The notes beneath the pieces were generated by a model. The model ran no database searches, was not told the DNA's origin, and saw only the letters and a program-made list of their open reading frames with translations. From Rhizophlyctis rosea (taxonomy: Eukaryota > Chytridiomycota > Chytridiomycetes > Rhizophlyctidales > Rhizophlyctidaceae): a stretch of 38,203 nt of DNA. The position numbers were made by a program, and so were the translations under genes. The stretch is from assembly GCA_027596075.1 (NCBI GenBank), contig JADGJC010000363.1:1-38203 (forward strand), given 5' to 3'. Below are positions 22,581-35,862 of the stretch, piece by piece (position 1 is the stretch's first letter; each line of letters begins with the position of its first letter).

Positions 22581-22804
22581 GTTGTTAAAGATACGGTTCC
22601 CGACCCTTTCCCGCCCAACATTGATTGGGAGCCGAAGGGTACAGAATATGAAGAGGAGAACGAGGGGGCACCGAGGTTTGTTATTGATCAAGGATTTGAG
22701 AATGTTCAAGTCGCGAGCGAGAAGATTGAGGTGGATGTTCCTGCTGGGAATGAGAGCACGCAGGAAGGAACCTCCACCAATGGAGGTGGACCGGAGGGTG
22801 GGTG
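22581..22804 (+). CDS. acidic exon of unknown protein
   Basis: After the acceptor at 22580 one frame reads as a credible acidic protein (PFPPNIDWEPKGTEYEEE, then FENVQVASEKIEVDVPAG) and ends in a Gly/Ser-rich run at a TGA at 22802-22804. It is not in phase with the RS-rich exon if the obvious donor at 22507 is used. A second, Arg-rich frame is open across the same bases and would be in phase. The acidic one looks more like protein. It probably belongs to the same gene as its neighbours. Confidence 0.3.
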
Positions 22805-22904
22805 ACAGAAGGGTTATGAGTAAACTTCCGGTGGAGACGTTGTCCACTCCCCAGCATTCATCGGTAAACGGGGCTCAAAGTAAGGTTGGATTATAAAATT
22901 TTCA

Positions 22905-24503
22905 ATGGGTATGGCTCGATCGTGGAGACTTTGGTGGGGGACGGCGCGGCATCGATCAATTGAAGGATTGGTTGAACCCATGAAGAATGTTGGTCTTTCC
23001 GTGAACCCCAACGCACGGCATTATCCCCCGCAAGGTGCCACCGCCTTACCACCTCGCTGTTCGGCATGTCTCGCAGGTCCCATTCTCGGCGCCACCACAG
23101 CTGAAGATTCTAGTTCAGCACTGGAAACCACCATCGAAGTCCCTTCCTCAGACTCCAAGGACCCACTCGTCACCCTTGACCCGTCACAAGAAAACACTAG
23201 AGACTGAGATACCATCATCTTCCACGAAACCTCCAAATCCAAAATCCTCTGCGCCGCCAATATTACAACCCTCCTCCAAACCTTCCCAGGCCTTCTCTCC
23301 CCCTACCCACTAGACCTCTCCACAATCCCCTACCTCAAAATGGACCGCTCCGGTTCCTCCCCACCCGCAAATCAGGAAGACTGTCGCCCTTGGCGGAAGA
23401 AAACTTCCCCTTTCCCACTTGTCCAAATGGAACCTGTCAGTGGGCTTTATTTCCCTACATCTCCGTGCATGAGTGTCCAGGAGTTGCAGATGTTTATGCA
23501 GAGTTTGATGGATGATTTTAGTGTTAGGCAGGTGTGGGCTAATGGGGCTGGGAGGGATAATAAGGCTCAGCCCGGTCCTACCGCGGCAGAGTTGAATAAG
23601 GGGTGGATGGAACGATCGATGGTTATGTATGGGCGTTGAAGTTTGCAGAAGGTTTTTAATGTGATGGGTAATACCTTTCAGAAGTGGTATCCGGGATTAC
23701 ATCAGGTATGGGTGGGTTGCTTTTTGTATGGAGAGTTTTTTCCTTGGTTGGGAGGGAAACTGATGGTCATGAATATCTGTCCTTTCGCGCAGATATACGA
23801 TGTCGTGTATATGATGCAGTGTTCGTACATGCTTGCTGTGAATGATGGCACAAAGTACCATTCGACCGCCTTTTTGGCGGAGCATTGGCCCAGCCGTGGA
23901 AATTTTGGTATGTAGGCATCTCCGTTATCTCCAGGTGGACCTTTGAATCCTCAAGTATCTCATTCTGCTGCCCCCCGCCCCTCCCCCACCCTCCCTAACA
24001 GGATGCCACAAACCCGCCTCTCCCGCCTCCACCGCGACCAACGTGACATCAACCGCCGCCTCTGCTGGTTGGCCTGCTGGAGGGATCCTCTCAACCCCAA
24101 CTCAACCCGCAAATCTTACCTCCACCTTCCAACCCTCAAAAAGAAGTTCTGCCTCATGCACCGTGACATTGTGGCCCTTCAATCTTACCTCCTTCCGCAT
24201 GAGATTGAGCATGTGGAACCTGGACCGGGGTGTTATGTGTTCTTCATGCATAAGGATCAGGCTGATTGGGCGGGGAAGCAGGGTGGGATGATTTGGAGTG
24301 GGAAGGCGGTTACGGATGAGACTGTTAGGAACTTGTTTAGGACGAAGGGGGGGCCTGAGTTTTCGAAGGAGGAGGCTAGGAGGGAGCTGGATGTTAGGAT
24401 TGCGAGGGTGAAGGCTTTCATGGAGAGTGAGATGCAGATGGGTGCGAGAGTGTTGTCCTATGGGAATGTCAGAGTATGGGGAGGGGTATGTAGGTCATTG
24501 TGA
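22905..24503 (+). pseudogene. lineage-specific protein, two in-frame TGA codons
   Basis: Three segments stay in one frame: 22905-23705, 23793-23907 and 23956-24503, separated by GT-AG introns of 87 and 48 nt. Together they total 1,464 nt (488 codons), starting at a true ATG and ending at TGA 24501-24503. Two TGA codons interrupt it, at 23205-23207 and 23637-23639. The composition on both sides is convincing protein (TIIFHETSKSKILCAANIT; IYDVVYMMQCSYMLAVNDG; EIEHVEPGPGCYVFFMHKD). I do not recognise a family. The TGAs may be removed by very short introns (a 27-nt GT-AG segment spans the second), may be mutations in a dying gene, or may be assembly errors. The Ser/Thr-rich middle (23090-23200) looks disordered. 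Confidence 0.45.
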
Positions 24504-26279
24504 CCGCGTTGAAGGCTTGTGGAATGGGGTTATAGATGCGGCAGAGAGTCGATATGCAAAACCATGATATAAATAGACAAAGTTTCATCGGCAATAGTCG
24601 ATTTATGTCTCATTTTGATCGCAGCATCTGATCAACTGGTCTCTTTGATGACAACCAACTTGGGGAAACGGCTTGACGGTGGTTGATTGCCCCGGAGAGG
24701 AAGGCTTCATCCCAACTGTCTTGCAGATCAGTTTTGACGAAGTTCGGGATTATCCGGCCTAAATACCATCATGACCGCTGACGTTTCTTGCTGACGATGA
24801 AGGGCACTGGAAGCTGGGCACCACGGTGGGCTGGCCTAGCCTAGAAAGCACCATGAAGTCCGATAGAAGGACGCAATTAGCGTCTCCCTATTTGGGGGGA
24901 GAAACCGCCGCCAAATGTCTCTTACTTATCAAAACACAGGGCAACCACGAAACAACTGTCCGATCGTGCACTCTACTTTTTATGAAATGAACATGGTACA
25001 GTTCTGATTCCAGACAGGTCTCAATCCATCCCTTCACCAACTTGCATCCATCCTGTTTAGACAGATGGAAACCGTTACGGGATGACTGGTCTTGCGTCCT
25101 TCATGATGCTTGAAGCCATTATTCCCCTTCCGGCATTCCGGTGTGGTCTAAATCCAAATCCTTTTTGCATGACCTCACAGTGCACGCTTCATCAATGCTG
25201 TCAACCATCTATTGGTTATTGTTTCCATTCATCATTATGAACCAACTACTGCATACGTCCAACCTGACCCAACAACCTGTTAGTGCATCAAACTACATGC
25301 CCCAGTAGTCAATATTTCTTGGTCTTTGTTTTTCGACTCGCCAGTCGAAAAATCTTTCAAGGCCCATGTTGCGGGATACTCGCCGGCGAAAACAGCGCTA
25401 TTTACCATGGAGGAATAAGTTGAGGCTTGGATCCTGGCAACACACCTGTGTGTAAGAACGGTCATAAGTGTCAAAGTCTCGTCGAGGGGTCCCATACATG
25501 GTGGATGAACTCACCGGTCTTTTCTTGGAAGGTTTGAATTGCAGCTGTGACCTAGTATGTTCAGCGGACATCATGGCCAGGGATGTTAATGGTTCATGTT
25601 GGTGAGGAAAAGAAATTTTATCAGCAACCATGTCCAAGCTATATATCTAACGGAGGCGATACATCTCCTAGACTTGTGAGTATGGAATTTTTACACATTC
25701 ATCGGTTTTTTTGCTTTGGCTTCTGGTGAAGGGCTCGTCTCCTACCTAGTGCGTGTGCGCACAATGACAGTCATGACGGCAGCCCCCGTCATGCACAGAA
25801 TGCACGTCTTGCTCTGTTGTGGTCATGTCAGTACCCGAAATGCACCTTCCACTGATGCTCCCCATTAATCATCAGCAATGGCCAAGTGGGGAAGACTCTC
25901 GTTCGGTGAATGTTGAGCTTGACGCCACTGACGCCGCTGCATCACTTGTAGCAAAACGCTGCCTCATTCGCTAGCAGCAGCATAAATGAACCAGCACTGG
26001 TTCAACAGAAACAAATAACCTTGGAATGGACTGTACCCGATCCCACCTCCTGAAGAATGCGGTACAAATTTCAACATCCGGAACTGCTCTGTCACACTTT
26101 CATCTGCGACCTAGTGAACTTAGTGATACGGCAGCCGCTCAATACCTCCACCCAACTGCACTCCCCCAAATTGTTCCAAACTCTCTCTCCACCTACATCC
26201 CTTGCGCCCACCCACCCAACCGCCACCCTGCAACGTTGTCGGGCTTTGCCAGGTTCACACACCTCACCGACTTCACCCA
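24504..26279. other. gene-poor stretch with C-rich tract at its end
   Basis: No gene is recognised. The minus frames at 25280-25637 lack family features. Bases 26130-26279 form a C-rich, G-poor tract like the leaders elsewhere in the window and end at an ATG at 26280. Confidence 0.4.
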
Positions 26280-26465
26280 ATGATTTTACTCCTTCGCATC
26301 TCTGGTCAGAGGTGGCGGGAGGGACGTCGTGCGTTGACGATGCTTAGTAGGAGTGTTGGTGGGATTGATTGTCACTCGAGGCATGGAGGTCGCGGCAACA
26401 GTCCAAGATGTCGTCTCGTCCGGTTCACAGTATTCACAGTATTCATTGATGGGGAACTTTCATGA
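26280..26465 (+). CDS. small basic ORF after a C-rich leader
   Basis: An ATG at the end of a leader-like C-rich tract opens a 61-codon basic frame (MILLLRISGQRWREGRRAL) ending TGA 26463-26465. A hydrophobic start of four residues is too short for a signal peptide. Nothing is recognised. It rests only on its position after the leader-like tract. Confidence 0.2.
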   Translation: MILLLRISGQRWREGRRALTMLSRSVGGIDCHSRHGGRGNSPRCRLVRFTVFTVFIDGELS

Positions 26466-28699
26466 ATCAACCGAGGGGGACTGAGTCACGTGCCCTGCCA
26501 AAGTAACCAAATCGGATTACTTCTTCTGAGAGAGGGAAACCCACGATGGGCCACGAGTGAAAGTCATATAGATGCTGCCGTACCACAAGGTCTTCGGGGG
26601 TGACATCCCCACCGCTGATCTTCTTCTCATATAATCACCCTTCTGATTCAGAATGGCCTAATGCAAGCCAAACTGACATCATAGCCTGGAATGCGATGGT
26701 GTAAATGGTTGGCCCAACATGTTTTTGGCCCATGTTGATATATGTTTTTCCGCACGTTTGTCTGGTAGTGTGTATGAGAACTGATAGGTGTTGATGAGAA
26801 GCTTCCAATGCGAAGTATTCACAATGCCACAGGAAATGGACACCGGCAGGTATGTTGGAATGATCTTTTTTATCATGTTATGGTGGTTTGCACCTGAGCT
26901 GCCAGCTCCAACAATGTATACGTCGATTTCCTTACCCGCTGTGAGGGGCGTGTAATGAAGCGCCTGCATTGATGCCGTACGATTTGCGAATTGGGGTTTC
27001 GTGTCTAGAGGAGGCCATGATACCTACAAATAGAGTATTAACCTAAAGGTCCACGCTTGCTGTCCTAGCGTCTGAGACGAGGTGTATTGCGGGACATCAA
27101 CGAGGAGTGTGTGCTTGAATCGGTGACCTGGCAGGCCACCATTCGTTCGTCCGAATGATGGCTTTCAGAAATATGAAGGGTTTTTGAGTTTGGATGAGAA
27201 GGTATGAGGAAGTGATCAGTAACGATTGGCGACAGACTTTCAATTGCATTGAATGTTTCTGATCAGCGCTAGCTTGGCATCAGGAGGAGGGTCACTGACA
27301 TCGATCGACAAAGTGGGCACTTCCACATTCAAATTGACCTCCCTGGGCATATAAGTTGTGAATTGCGGCCGGACCCACTTTTGCATCTACCCGGGCCATG
27401 ACGTGTTGAATGATCGCTTCAGCTTGTTCAGGCAACCCACCATCATGAAGCTTCAAGAAAGAGTCACAAAAGACATGAAAAAATCCCGACTTGCGCAACC
27501 AATTTCAAATCAGTTGTCGCATACCGAAAAATTCGGACATATGCACAATTTTCCTTCATTGCTGTAAATTTTGCAATGATCTAGTGAGAATACGTGTACC
27601 GGCCGCTCAGCCGTACTGTGTGACTGCATCAGCTTGTTGGACAGAAATGTTGCAAATCCAAATCATGCAGATGCACTTAATTTAAGCATGGCAGTCTCAC
27701 GGACGGTAGGTAGACCAGCCAGCTTCGAGAGACTTCGGTGACGCCCCGCAGGGCCCAGTCATGCAATTGTGTCATTTCGATATCCATTCCGCAAGGTGTC
27801 AACAGTTATCTTCCATGAATGATTTACGAAAACGGAGCCAAGTCCAAAACAGAGCCAACATCGCTGCACGTATTTGTGAGGCCTACTTTTTAAATAGAAA
27901 AAGGACATATCAAACACCGGTGGAGCACGATGACACGAGTTGAGGATCCCGGCTCGTATGTCAGCCGATCGTTCCTCCCAGCTCCGGTTCTTCAGATAGG
28001 GGTCTATAACCTTCATTCTGTTGAGGACAATCTCAAAGCTCGATGAAGACTTGAGAACTAAGCTGTCGATCCAACGAAAGGACGTTGACTATAGGAGCGG
28101 ATGATTCTTTATCGACCATCCCGAACCAGAGTGGTGATTGGACCCATTGGGATGAACCCGCTGCTGTGGTCAATCCCACTAGGACCCTGTCACGCAATCC
28201 GCGCACATTTCTGCAAATGGGCCATTTTAGGCACTTCCGCTTTTTTTCTGGAACCAGGAGGTCATCGAACCCCACCTTATAAGCTCCACCGCAAATCTCC
28301 CTGTGATTGTTGTTTGTCTGTGTTTTGACATGACACTCATCGTACCTCCACCATCAGTGATACTCCTTGCGGGCGCTTTAACCCGGTAAATTCAACCGGG
28401 GTTATATGGCTTCAATGTTCCCCTTCCTTCCAACGGCAGTCTTTGCGCTGCTTTGAATCAGACAAGTTCAATTGTGAACACATAGCGTTCAAACTATCGG
28501 CAACCCATCAAGATGATGCTCACCATACACATTTATCTCCTGCTTGTCAAAGCCATCTTGGCTTTTCCAACTCGTCACTTACTGTTCAACTCCATCAGGT
28601 AGCTAAAAAGCGTTATAGATATCAAACATCTCTCGCCAATTGAAGCCTTTCAGTGGTGTGGACAAAAGGTGACAACAATGGTCCACAGAAGAACCTTTG
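26466..28699. other. gene-poor stretch before the lectin gene
   Basis: Only short open frames. The minus frame at 26969-26679 contains VYIVGAGSSG, which resembles a nucleotide-binding loop, but no other part of such a domain follows. An imperfect inverted repeat (TAACCCGG ... CCGGGGTTA) lies at about 28379-28404. Confidence 0.35.
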
Positions 28700-29871
28700 A
28701 TGGTCGGAGGGTCTGGCGGAACCATCCAATTCAGCAACTCGCTCAACGGTCCAGTGAAGCAATTGGAAGTGTGGAAGGGAGCGGATGCCATTGCCGGCAT
28801 CCAATAGACGCACCTGGCTGGATCCCCCAATTTTTCGGCACCAAAAATGGCGATTGGGCAAACTTTGTCTTCAACAACGATGAACGGATCCTTAACCTCA
28901 CTCTGCATGATAATGGAACTTCCGGTCGTTTCACCGGGCTTGGGTACGTTATCAGCAGGGCTCAATCAATGCAGTCATCAAACTTGACGATGATCTTCTA
29001 GCTTCACAACTACCAAAATTCGGGGCTTCTTTGCTGTATCCGGGACGACCGGGTCTTACCACAACGTGGATGTACAATCTGGTGTCTGGGCGGGTGTCAC
29101 CGCACGCTCGGGTGATAGAATCATTGCCTTGGGCTTCATCATGGTTGACAAAGTCGAACACACCACCATTGAGAACATCTCCTACAGTTCTTCATCCGGG
29201 CCCGTTGTTGATGGTACCAATGCGGACCCCGGACAAGTGCAAAACCTCTCACTACCTCGAAACGGGACCTTAAACAATAAAGCGCAATCCTCCGAGAGGC
29301 TGATATCAATCCTGGAGATTACGGTCGGATGGAGTTGAATCTATCAAATGCAGTAACCTTGAGATTTTCTTTCGGAATTTATGGAGTGACTCCTGCGGTG
29401 GCCAAGGAATCTACAGGATATCAATACCAGTTGTCGATGATGGCTGTAAGTAATTACGTCAAACACATCTCTCACACTTTTGACAGAGGACTAATAGTTC
29501 ATTACAGGCAACCTCCAGTCTGAGAATACATCCATACCCCCCGCATCGGCATTGACTAACATTGGCTTACACTGCCCGGGATTCTGTCTCTGTCATGTCG
29601 ACTTTACCGCTACTACTTTCCCAATGAACTTGAACTTCAGCGGAGATGCTGTTCTTGCCACGGCCAATGGAGGACGCTGTGAGTATTTTCTTTTTTTGTT
29701 CTATATAATATCCCTTGTTCTCATGAAGTCCTAGACAAATACTCGGTTCAGGGCGCGCTTCGCGGGACATACAGGAGAGATACAGTGGCGACAGTTTACT
29801 CTAACTACGACTGCGATCCCAAGTGTTACCGTCTTTCCGGACCCACTGACAATTGCAAGCCTCCCAAATAG
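28700..29871 (+). pseudogene. jacalin-like lectin with beta-rich C-terminal module, broken
   Basis: From ATG 28700 the frame has the jacalin start signature (GGSGGT, then LEVWKGADAIAGI). After a one-base frame change near 28803 it continues with the second and third strand groups, across a 58-nt intron (28944-29001) to the closing motif SGDRIIALGFIMV. Jacalin-type domains bind mannose or galactose glycans. A second frame change lies near 29290. Beyond it come two clean introns (29446-29518 and 29679-29728) and an end at TAG 29869-29871. The C-terminal part is Ser/Thr/Asn-rich and beta-strand-like, with a late YSVQGALRGTY segment; its position after a jacalin domain recalls lectins joined to aerolysin/natterin-type pore-forming modules, but that is a weak inference. 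Two frame breaks suggest a pseudogene or sequence errors. Confidence 0.6.
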
Positions 29872-30018
29872 TAGAAAGGTCCAGTTGGATTGAGGGAGTT
29901 TCAAGAGACTTACGGGGTGGAAGTAGGGGCTGTGACTTGGTAGGAAAGAGCCAGTGTCTTGAAATAACATATTCTTATCCAGTTATTGATATAGACTACT
30001 ATATGAGGAAGAGTCTGC

Positions 30019-30040
30019 TGACGTGTGACGTGTGACGTCG
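30019..30040 (+). promoter_or_regulatory. three tandem TGACGT elements
   Basis: TGACGT occurs at 30019, 30026 and 30033 with exact 7-bp spacing; the last is TGACGTCG, one base from the palindrome TGACGTCA bound by CREB/ATF-type bZIP proteins. It lies about 250 bp upstream of the small spliced ORF at 30288. The regulatory role is inferred. Confidence 0.35.
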
Positions 30041-30287
30041 TGAGAGCTCCAATCTTCAATGCTTGTAATGAAAGTGACCATTGCGCGTTGCCTAATGAGG
30101 AAGTTCCAACAGCAGCTGTTTGATGTGGCTCACCTCAATTTCTATTTGATATCCGGAAGGGGGTTTGGGCAATCTCTGATTGAACGAAAGTCTTCATGGT
30201 AATAGCGAGGGTATCCAATGGCGTACTTGCGTTGGAGGGCGTGAGCAGGTATCTGCAAAACTCGCAGTGAAGCAGACAGCAAGTTTG

Positions 30288-30580
30288 ATGACACCGCCGC
30301 CCATTGATTGGCGAAAGGTTTGGTCAAGTGTGCATTTCTTGGTTGCTTCCGAGAGGCTGAGTGAAGGTACCCTGACCTTGGATGTGATTCCAGATATGGG
30401 GAACGTCCGCTGTATTTGTAGGCAGAAACTCAACGGGGCGGGAAACACAATGTCCGAATTTGCTTCATGGCCCGATGGCTATCGCTGGCTAAGCCGGGCA
30501 TGTCCCGATTACGTAAGTCGTCACACCACCCGAATTCCTTCGTACACTGCTTGCAGGTTCAGCAACAGGGAGAGAGGTGA
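30288..30580 (+). CDS. possible small two-exon gene, unknown function
   Basis: ATG 30288 opens a frame of 75 codons (MTPPPIDWRKVWSSVHFLVA ... SEFASWPDGYRWLSRACPDY) that ends at an excellent donor, GTAAGT at 30513. An acceptor TTGCAG at 30556 gives a 44-nt phase-0 intron, then VQQQGER and TGA 30578-30580: 82 residues. It contains three Cys, several Trp and no hydrophobic leader from this ATG; the frame is open further upstream, so an earlier exon is possible. No family is recognised. Paired splice sites in phase are the main support. Confidence 0.35.
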
Positions 30581-33146
30581 AACGGTGTAATTTTCCACCC
30601 TCTTGTTTTCTCCGCCATCCAACTCGCATCCATAACGATTAACGCATGACAGAGATCCGCCTTTTTTCTTTTTGAACGGATCAATGAAACCCGTTTGCAG
30701 TTTGAGGAAGACCTTGAAAGGGACGGTAGTATGCTACGGCAAGCAAATGCAAAAAGACAAGGATATGAAATCTTCCATCGCAGAAGCAAATGGTGATATT
30801 TTGCCAGCCGGCATAACGATATGAGCTAGTTCTTTCATTCACAAATCGAAATTTCTGCGGTTTTTCGCCAGGGTGAGGAATGGGCTGGACTTGCGGAAAG
30901 TTCATCAAACAGCAGATATTCCCGTCCCCTCCTCCCTCCTCGCACCCTTCCCCTCTTGAATGGCCGTTTTGATCACAATGAGCACCCAACGGACTGAGAG
31001 GAGCTAGAAAGTGATGCTGCATATGGTCTGTCCTGTTCCTCAGATACAGCCAGTCCTCTGTTGGAAAACTGCATAAGTTTGCAGACGCGAGAAAAAGCAT
31101 TCTGTCGGACAGTTGGGAATCCTGATCACAAACAATCCAAACAGGAAGAGGACCAGCAACCAACCTTAATTAGTGACCGACAATTAGAAGTCGAAGCCTC
31201 CAGGCGACACCACGGTTGCTACTTCAACTCGAGGGCTCGACTGGTAGTCTCCAACATATAAAGATGTCTAGAGCTTTTGAATGTCGAGGAGGGAAAATGC
31301 ATCACCGATTGCGGAATCACATTGGTGCAGCTTTGACAGCCAGACTTTGACTTTGAAAGAGTGGCCTTATCTGGCCAGGACAAAACAATTCTCATTTAGG
31401 ACTACGTCAGCGGAAAGTTGACTTTCAGACATAATCTTTCTTCGAAGGGGCGTTTCGCTTTTGACGCATCTGCAAATCTCTAGTCCGGATTGGCCCAACT
31501 TTTGCCAACAGCAAAAAAATCAATGGATAGAAGGGCTATTACCATTAAGTCCACCATAGTGTAACCACTGCGATGATCCTGGAGACAATGCTGGCCCTCT
31601 AGTATCGGACTGGTGAAAGCAGTCCGTAATGAAGTTTCCAGGATAGAAATGAGCTGAATTCGGAACAAAAAAAGAATGGAAATAGTCCGCTTGCATTCCA
31701 AAGCATGGCACGCAATCAGTTGGGTATAACAATCTGGTCATGAACAATCAACGACAAAGGAATGAGGTCTTATCACTTTAACATGTCAATGTGATGTCAA
31801 TCCGATCTCAGAAAAAGGAATTGTAGAATATGGATGGTGCGATGCGCTAGAAAGGGCTAAGCATCAAAGCGCCACGGCAACGGCAGAATTCTGAGTAGTC
31901 AGCGTGGTAGCTCGTGATTAACTCCCCGGAATTGTGAGTGATGTGGTGATTCGTGGAGGACAAAAAGATGCTACAATATGGGGCCATGAACAAAGGCCAC
32001 AAACCCTCAGACTGAAAAGGACCCATGACGTGGACACGCTGGAGAGGGCAGAGGTGAAGCAAGGTTTGGCGTGTGTGGGATTATCACTGTACACAATGTA
32101 CAAACGACTTCCCCGTCATGATGGGAGCACACGACATTCGGGGTTGGCCAGGAGAGGCGGGGGTAAGACGTTTGGTGATAGACAATTGGAAGTCGTTGAA
32201 CAAAAAAAGGAATGTGTTGCACCCCAACCTTCCCCAACTTCCTTCATCGCAGACAGGGTGACTTTTTGCATGGCTAAAGCCTTACCCACGCTGGTGAACG
32301 GCTTGTATGCGGGAAGCAAAGTTCGTCCTCAAGGCATCAAAATGCGTGGTTGAGACATCAAATGGGCGATGTCATGAGGCAAATAGGTGCTTACGGGAAG
32401 CAGGTCGGCTCATCCGTTTCTCTAGTCTTGCGACAATTTCTTTTCTTCAGGAAAAAGGAATATATGCATGCAAACTATGGGTTGATCGATCTTTCTGATG
32501 ATTGACCTCTCTACCTCTGGCACATATTGGACATCAGCTCAAAATGGAAGGACTCCTGTCCCACACAAGATGCATGTCGCTACGATGAGTGTGAGGGGAA
32601 CTGCAACACATGTTGGTCAAGCACAGATGCCCCCGAATCAGAGGCAAAAAAGGCGATATGACTTGTGGGAAGTCAAGCTCAGCCAAACAGGTGTTATTCA
32701 TTCATGAAACAAAAAACTCAGATCAAAGTGAGGGATAATGACAAACGTGTCAAGCCAGTAGTGAAGAAGGAGCCATGTGGAGAGGACAACAAAAAAAGAC
32801 CCAAAAATATGAATGACAACTGGTGAGGAGGGCGATGAGGCCATGCTATGCTGTCTCCGCCCTTGAGGTTCTTGCAGCAGTCGGTCCAAACGTGGTTCCT
32901 TTGTTTAACCATCTCAGTACGAAATGGTCGGAATCAAGTTGGGACTGATAAACATGTGTGTCACAGTCGTTGAGAATTCCCACTCACCGAAGAAAAACAA
33001 TCCATGCCAACTTTCAGACACGTTACACACACCCTCTTGATCCAAGGCGGTTGTTGGTTTGGAGCTGTTGTGCTTCCTCAGACAACCGTGCAGCAACCTT
33101 CTTTTGCCAGGCAGGTTGGTGACCAATTGGACAGTGCCTTGGCTTC
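30581..33146. other. gene-poor stretch
   Basis: A 160-codon minus frame (31163-30681) and a 139-codon plus frame (31934-32353) are open, but both begin with non-ATG codons and show no motif. I do not call them genes. No repeat or RNA gene was seen. Confidence 0.35.
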
Positions 33147-33684
33147 CGCAACGACCAGGGTAACCGTATCACTCCATCCTACGTCGCTTTCACCCAGGAC
33201 GGTGAGCGTCTCGTCGGTGACGCGGCAAAGAAACAGGCGGCGGTCAACCCCGAAAACACCATCTTCGATGCCAAGCGATTGGTGGGTCGTCGTTTCGACG
33301 ACAAGGAGGTTCAGGCCGACATGAAGAACTTCCCCTTCAAGTCGTCAACAAGGATGGCAAGCCATATCTCCGTGTTACTGTAAAGGGTGAAAACAAGACC
33401 TTCTCTCCTGAGGAGATTACTGCAATGATTTTGCGACGCATGAAGGAGTTCGCTGAGGGTTACCTCAACATGCCGGTCAACCACGCAGGTGAGGGCTGAT
33501 TGTATTTTGCACCAAGCATGGTATGGAATTTATGTTGGAATGAATCTGATATTGTCTCCCATAGTCATTACGGTTCCTGGCTATTTCCCAAATGAACAGT
33601 GTGACGGGATGACTATGGCTGCCAACCTTGCAGGTCTTCGGGTGGGCAAAGTCCTCTCGGACACTACTGCGGCGGTTGCTTTGA
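33147..33684 (+). pseudogene. HSP70 (BiP-like) nucleotide-binding domain fragment
   Basis: The segment opens abruptly at [20 protein letters not shown] and covers roughly residues 30-190 of an HSP70. It includes [40 protein letters not shown], a phase-1 intron (33489-33564) and a divergent [12 protein letters not shown]. The first phosphate loop (GIDLGTT) is missing upstream. A one-base loss near 33340 shifts the frame between two conserved blocks. Around 33685 the similarity stops and the DNA continues as the opposite-strand HSP70. HSP70s are ATP-driven chaperones; this copy lacks the start, half of the ATPase domain and all of the substrate-binding domain, so it cannot be functional. Confidence 0.8.
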
Positions 33685-33694
33685 GCACTTTCTT

Positions 33695-35240
<1,546 letters not shown>

Positions 35241-35423
35241 TGACTGCAGGGTGAGGAGGAAGGGGAGGTTGGGAGTGTGTGGGAAGTGGGCGGATTGTGA
35301 GTTGTATTTGATTGAGGGGAAGAGGTTTGGGTGGCAGTTTTTGAGGGCTGGCAGGACGAACAACGAGAAGAATTCAAGAATAATGTGGATGATGAAAACC
35401 AGATCAGCTGGGTGATCCTCCTT

Positions 35424-35862
35424 CTAGTTCACTAATGCTTTCCACAGGATCTCATCGAATGCTATACTCACAGATGGGGTTAATTCTCCTTCTTCACGTC
35501 CGGTGTTCTTTGAATCTCGGGAATTGTACCAGAAATCTTCCTTGACGACTGTTGAAGATAAAGTTAAGGGTGAGAAGGAGCCATGCCACAAACAGGCGTA
35601 GTATCGTAAGATACAAGCACTCACCAATCTTATTCGTGCCCCAAGACTTCCCATTCATCATTTGCACCGCTCTCTGTGCCCCAGTCTTCTCGCGAAAGTA
35701 GATATACGTCTGCGCATCCTGACCGCCAGTCTGAAGCTGGTCGACATTCGCTATTTGTCCGTGCTTTTTGAAATGGTGAACCAGGTCTGACACCGAAGTG
35801 TTGGCAGGTAAACCGTCAACAGAGACAGGCCACGTGAGGTTGGGTGGGCGGCTCACAGTCAA
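35424..35862 (-). CDS. RRM-domain protein, two exons, 5' end unresolved
   Basis: Minus-strand exon 1 (35862-35625) encodes an RRM: first strand PVSVDGLP (RNP2), helix SVSDLVHHFKKHG, then AQTYIYFREKTGAQRAV (RNP1 strand and helix) and MMNGKSWG. A 76-nt intron (35624-35549, GTGAGT...CAACAG) joins it to exon 2, giving the expected last strand IVVKEDFW. Exon 2 ends at TAG 35424-35426, or splices again at a GTGAGT just after ELTPS. No in-frame ATG precedes the RRM; an ATG at about 35890 is one base out of frame and a stop lies upstream of the open frame. So the start is missing, in an unseen exon, or hit by an indel. It is unlike the RRM at 5055. Such proteins bind RNA in splicing, export or translation. 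Confidence 0.6.

Noticed and set aside
26679..26969. Minus-strand VYIVGAGSSG resembling a dinucleotide-binding loop
   Set aside because: Nothing else of an FAD or NAD fold follows within the frame and there are no joining exons; one short motif is not enough.
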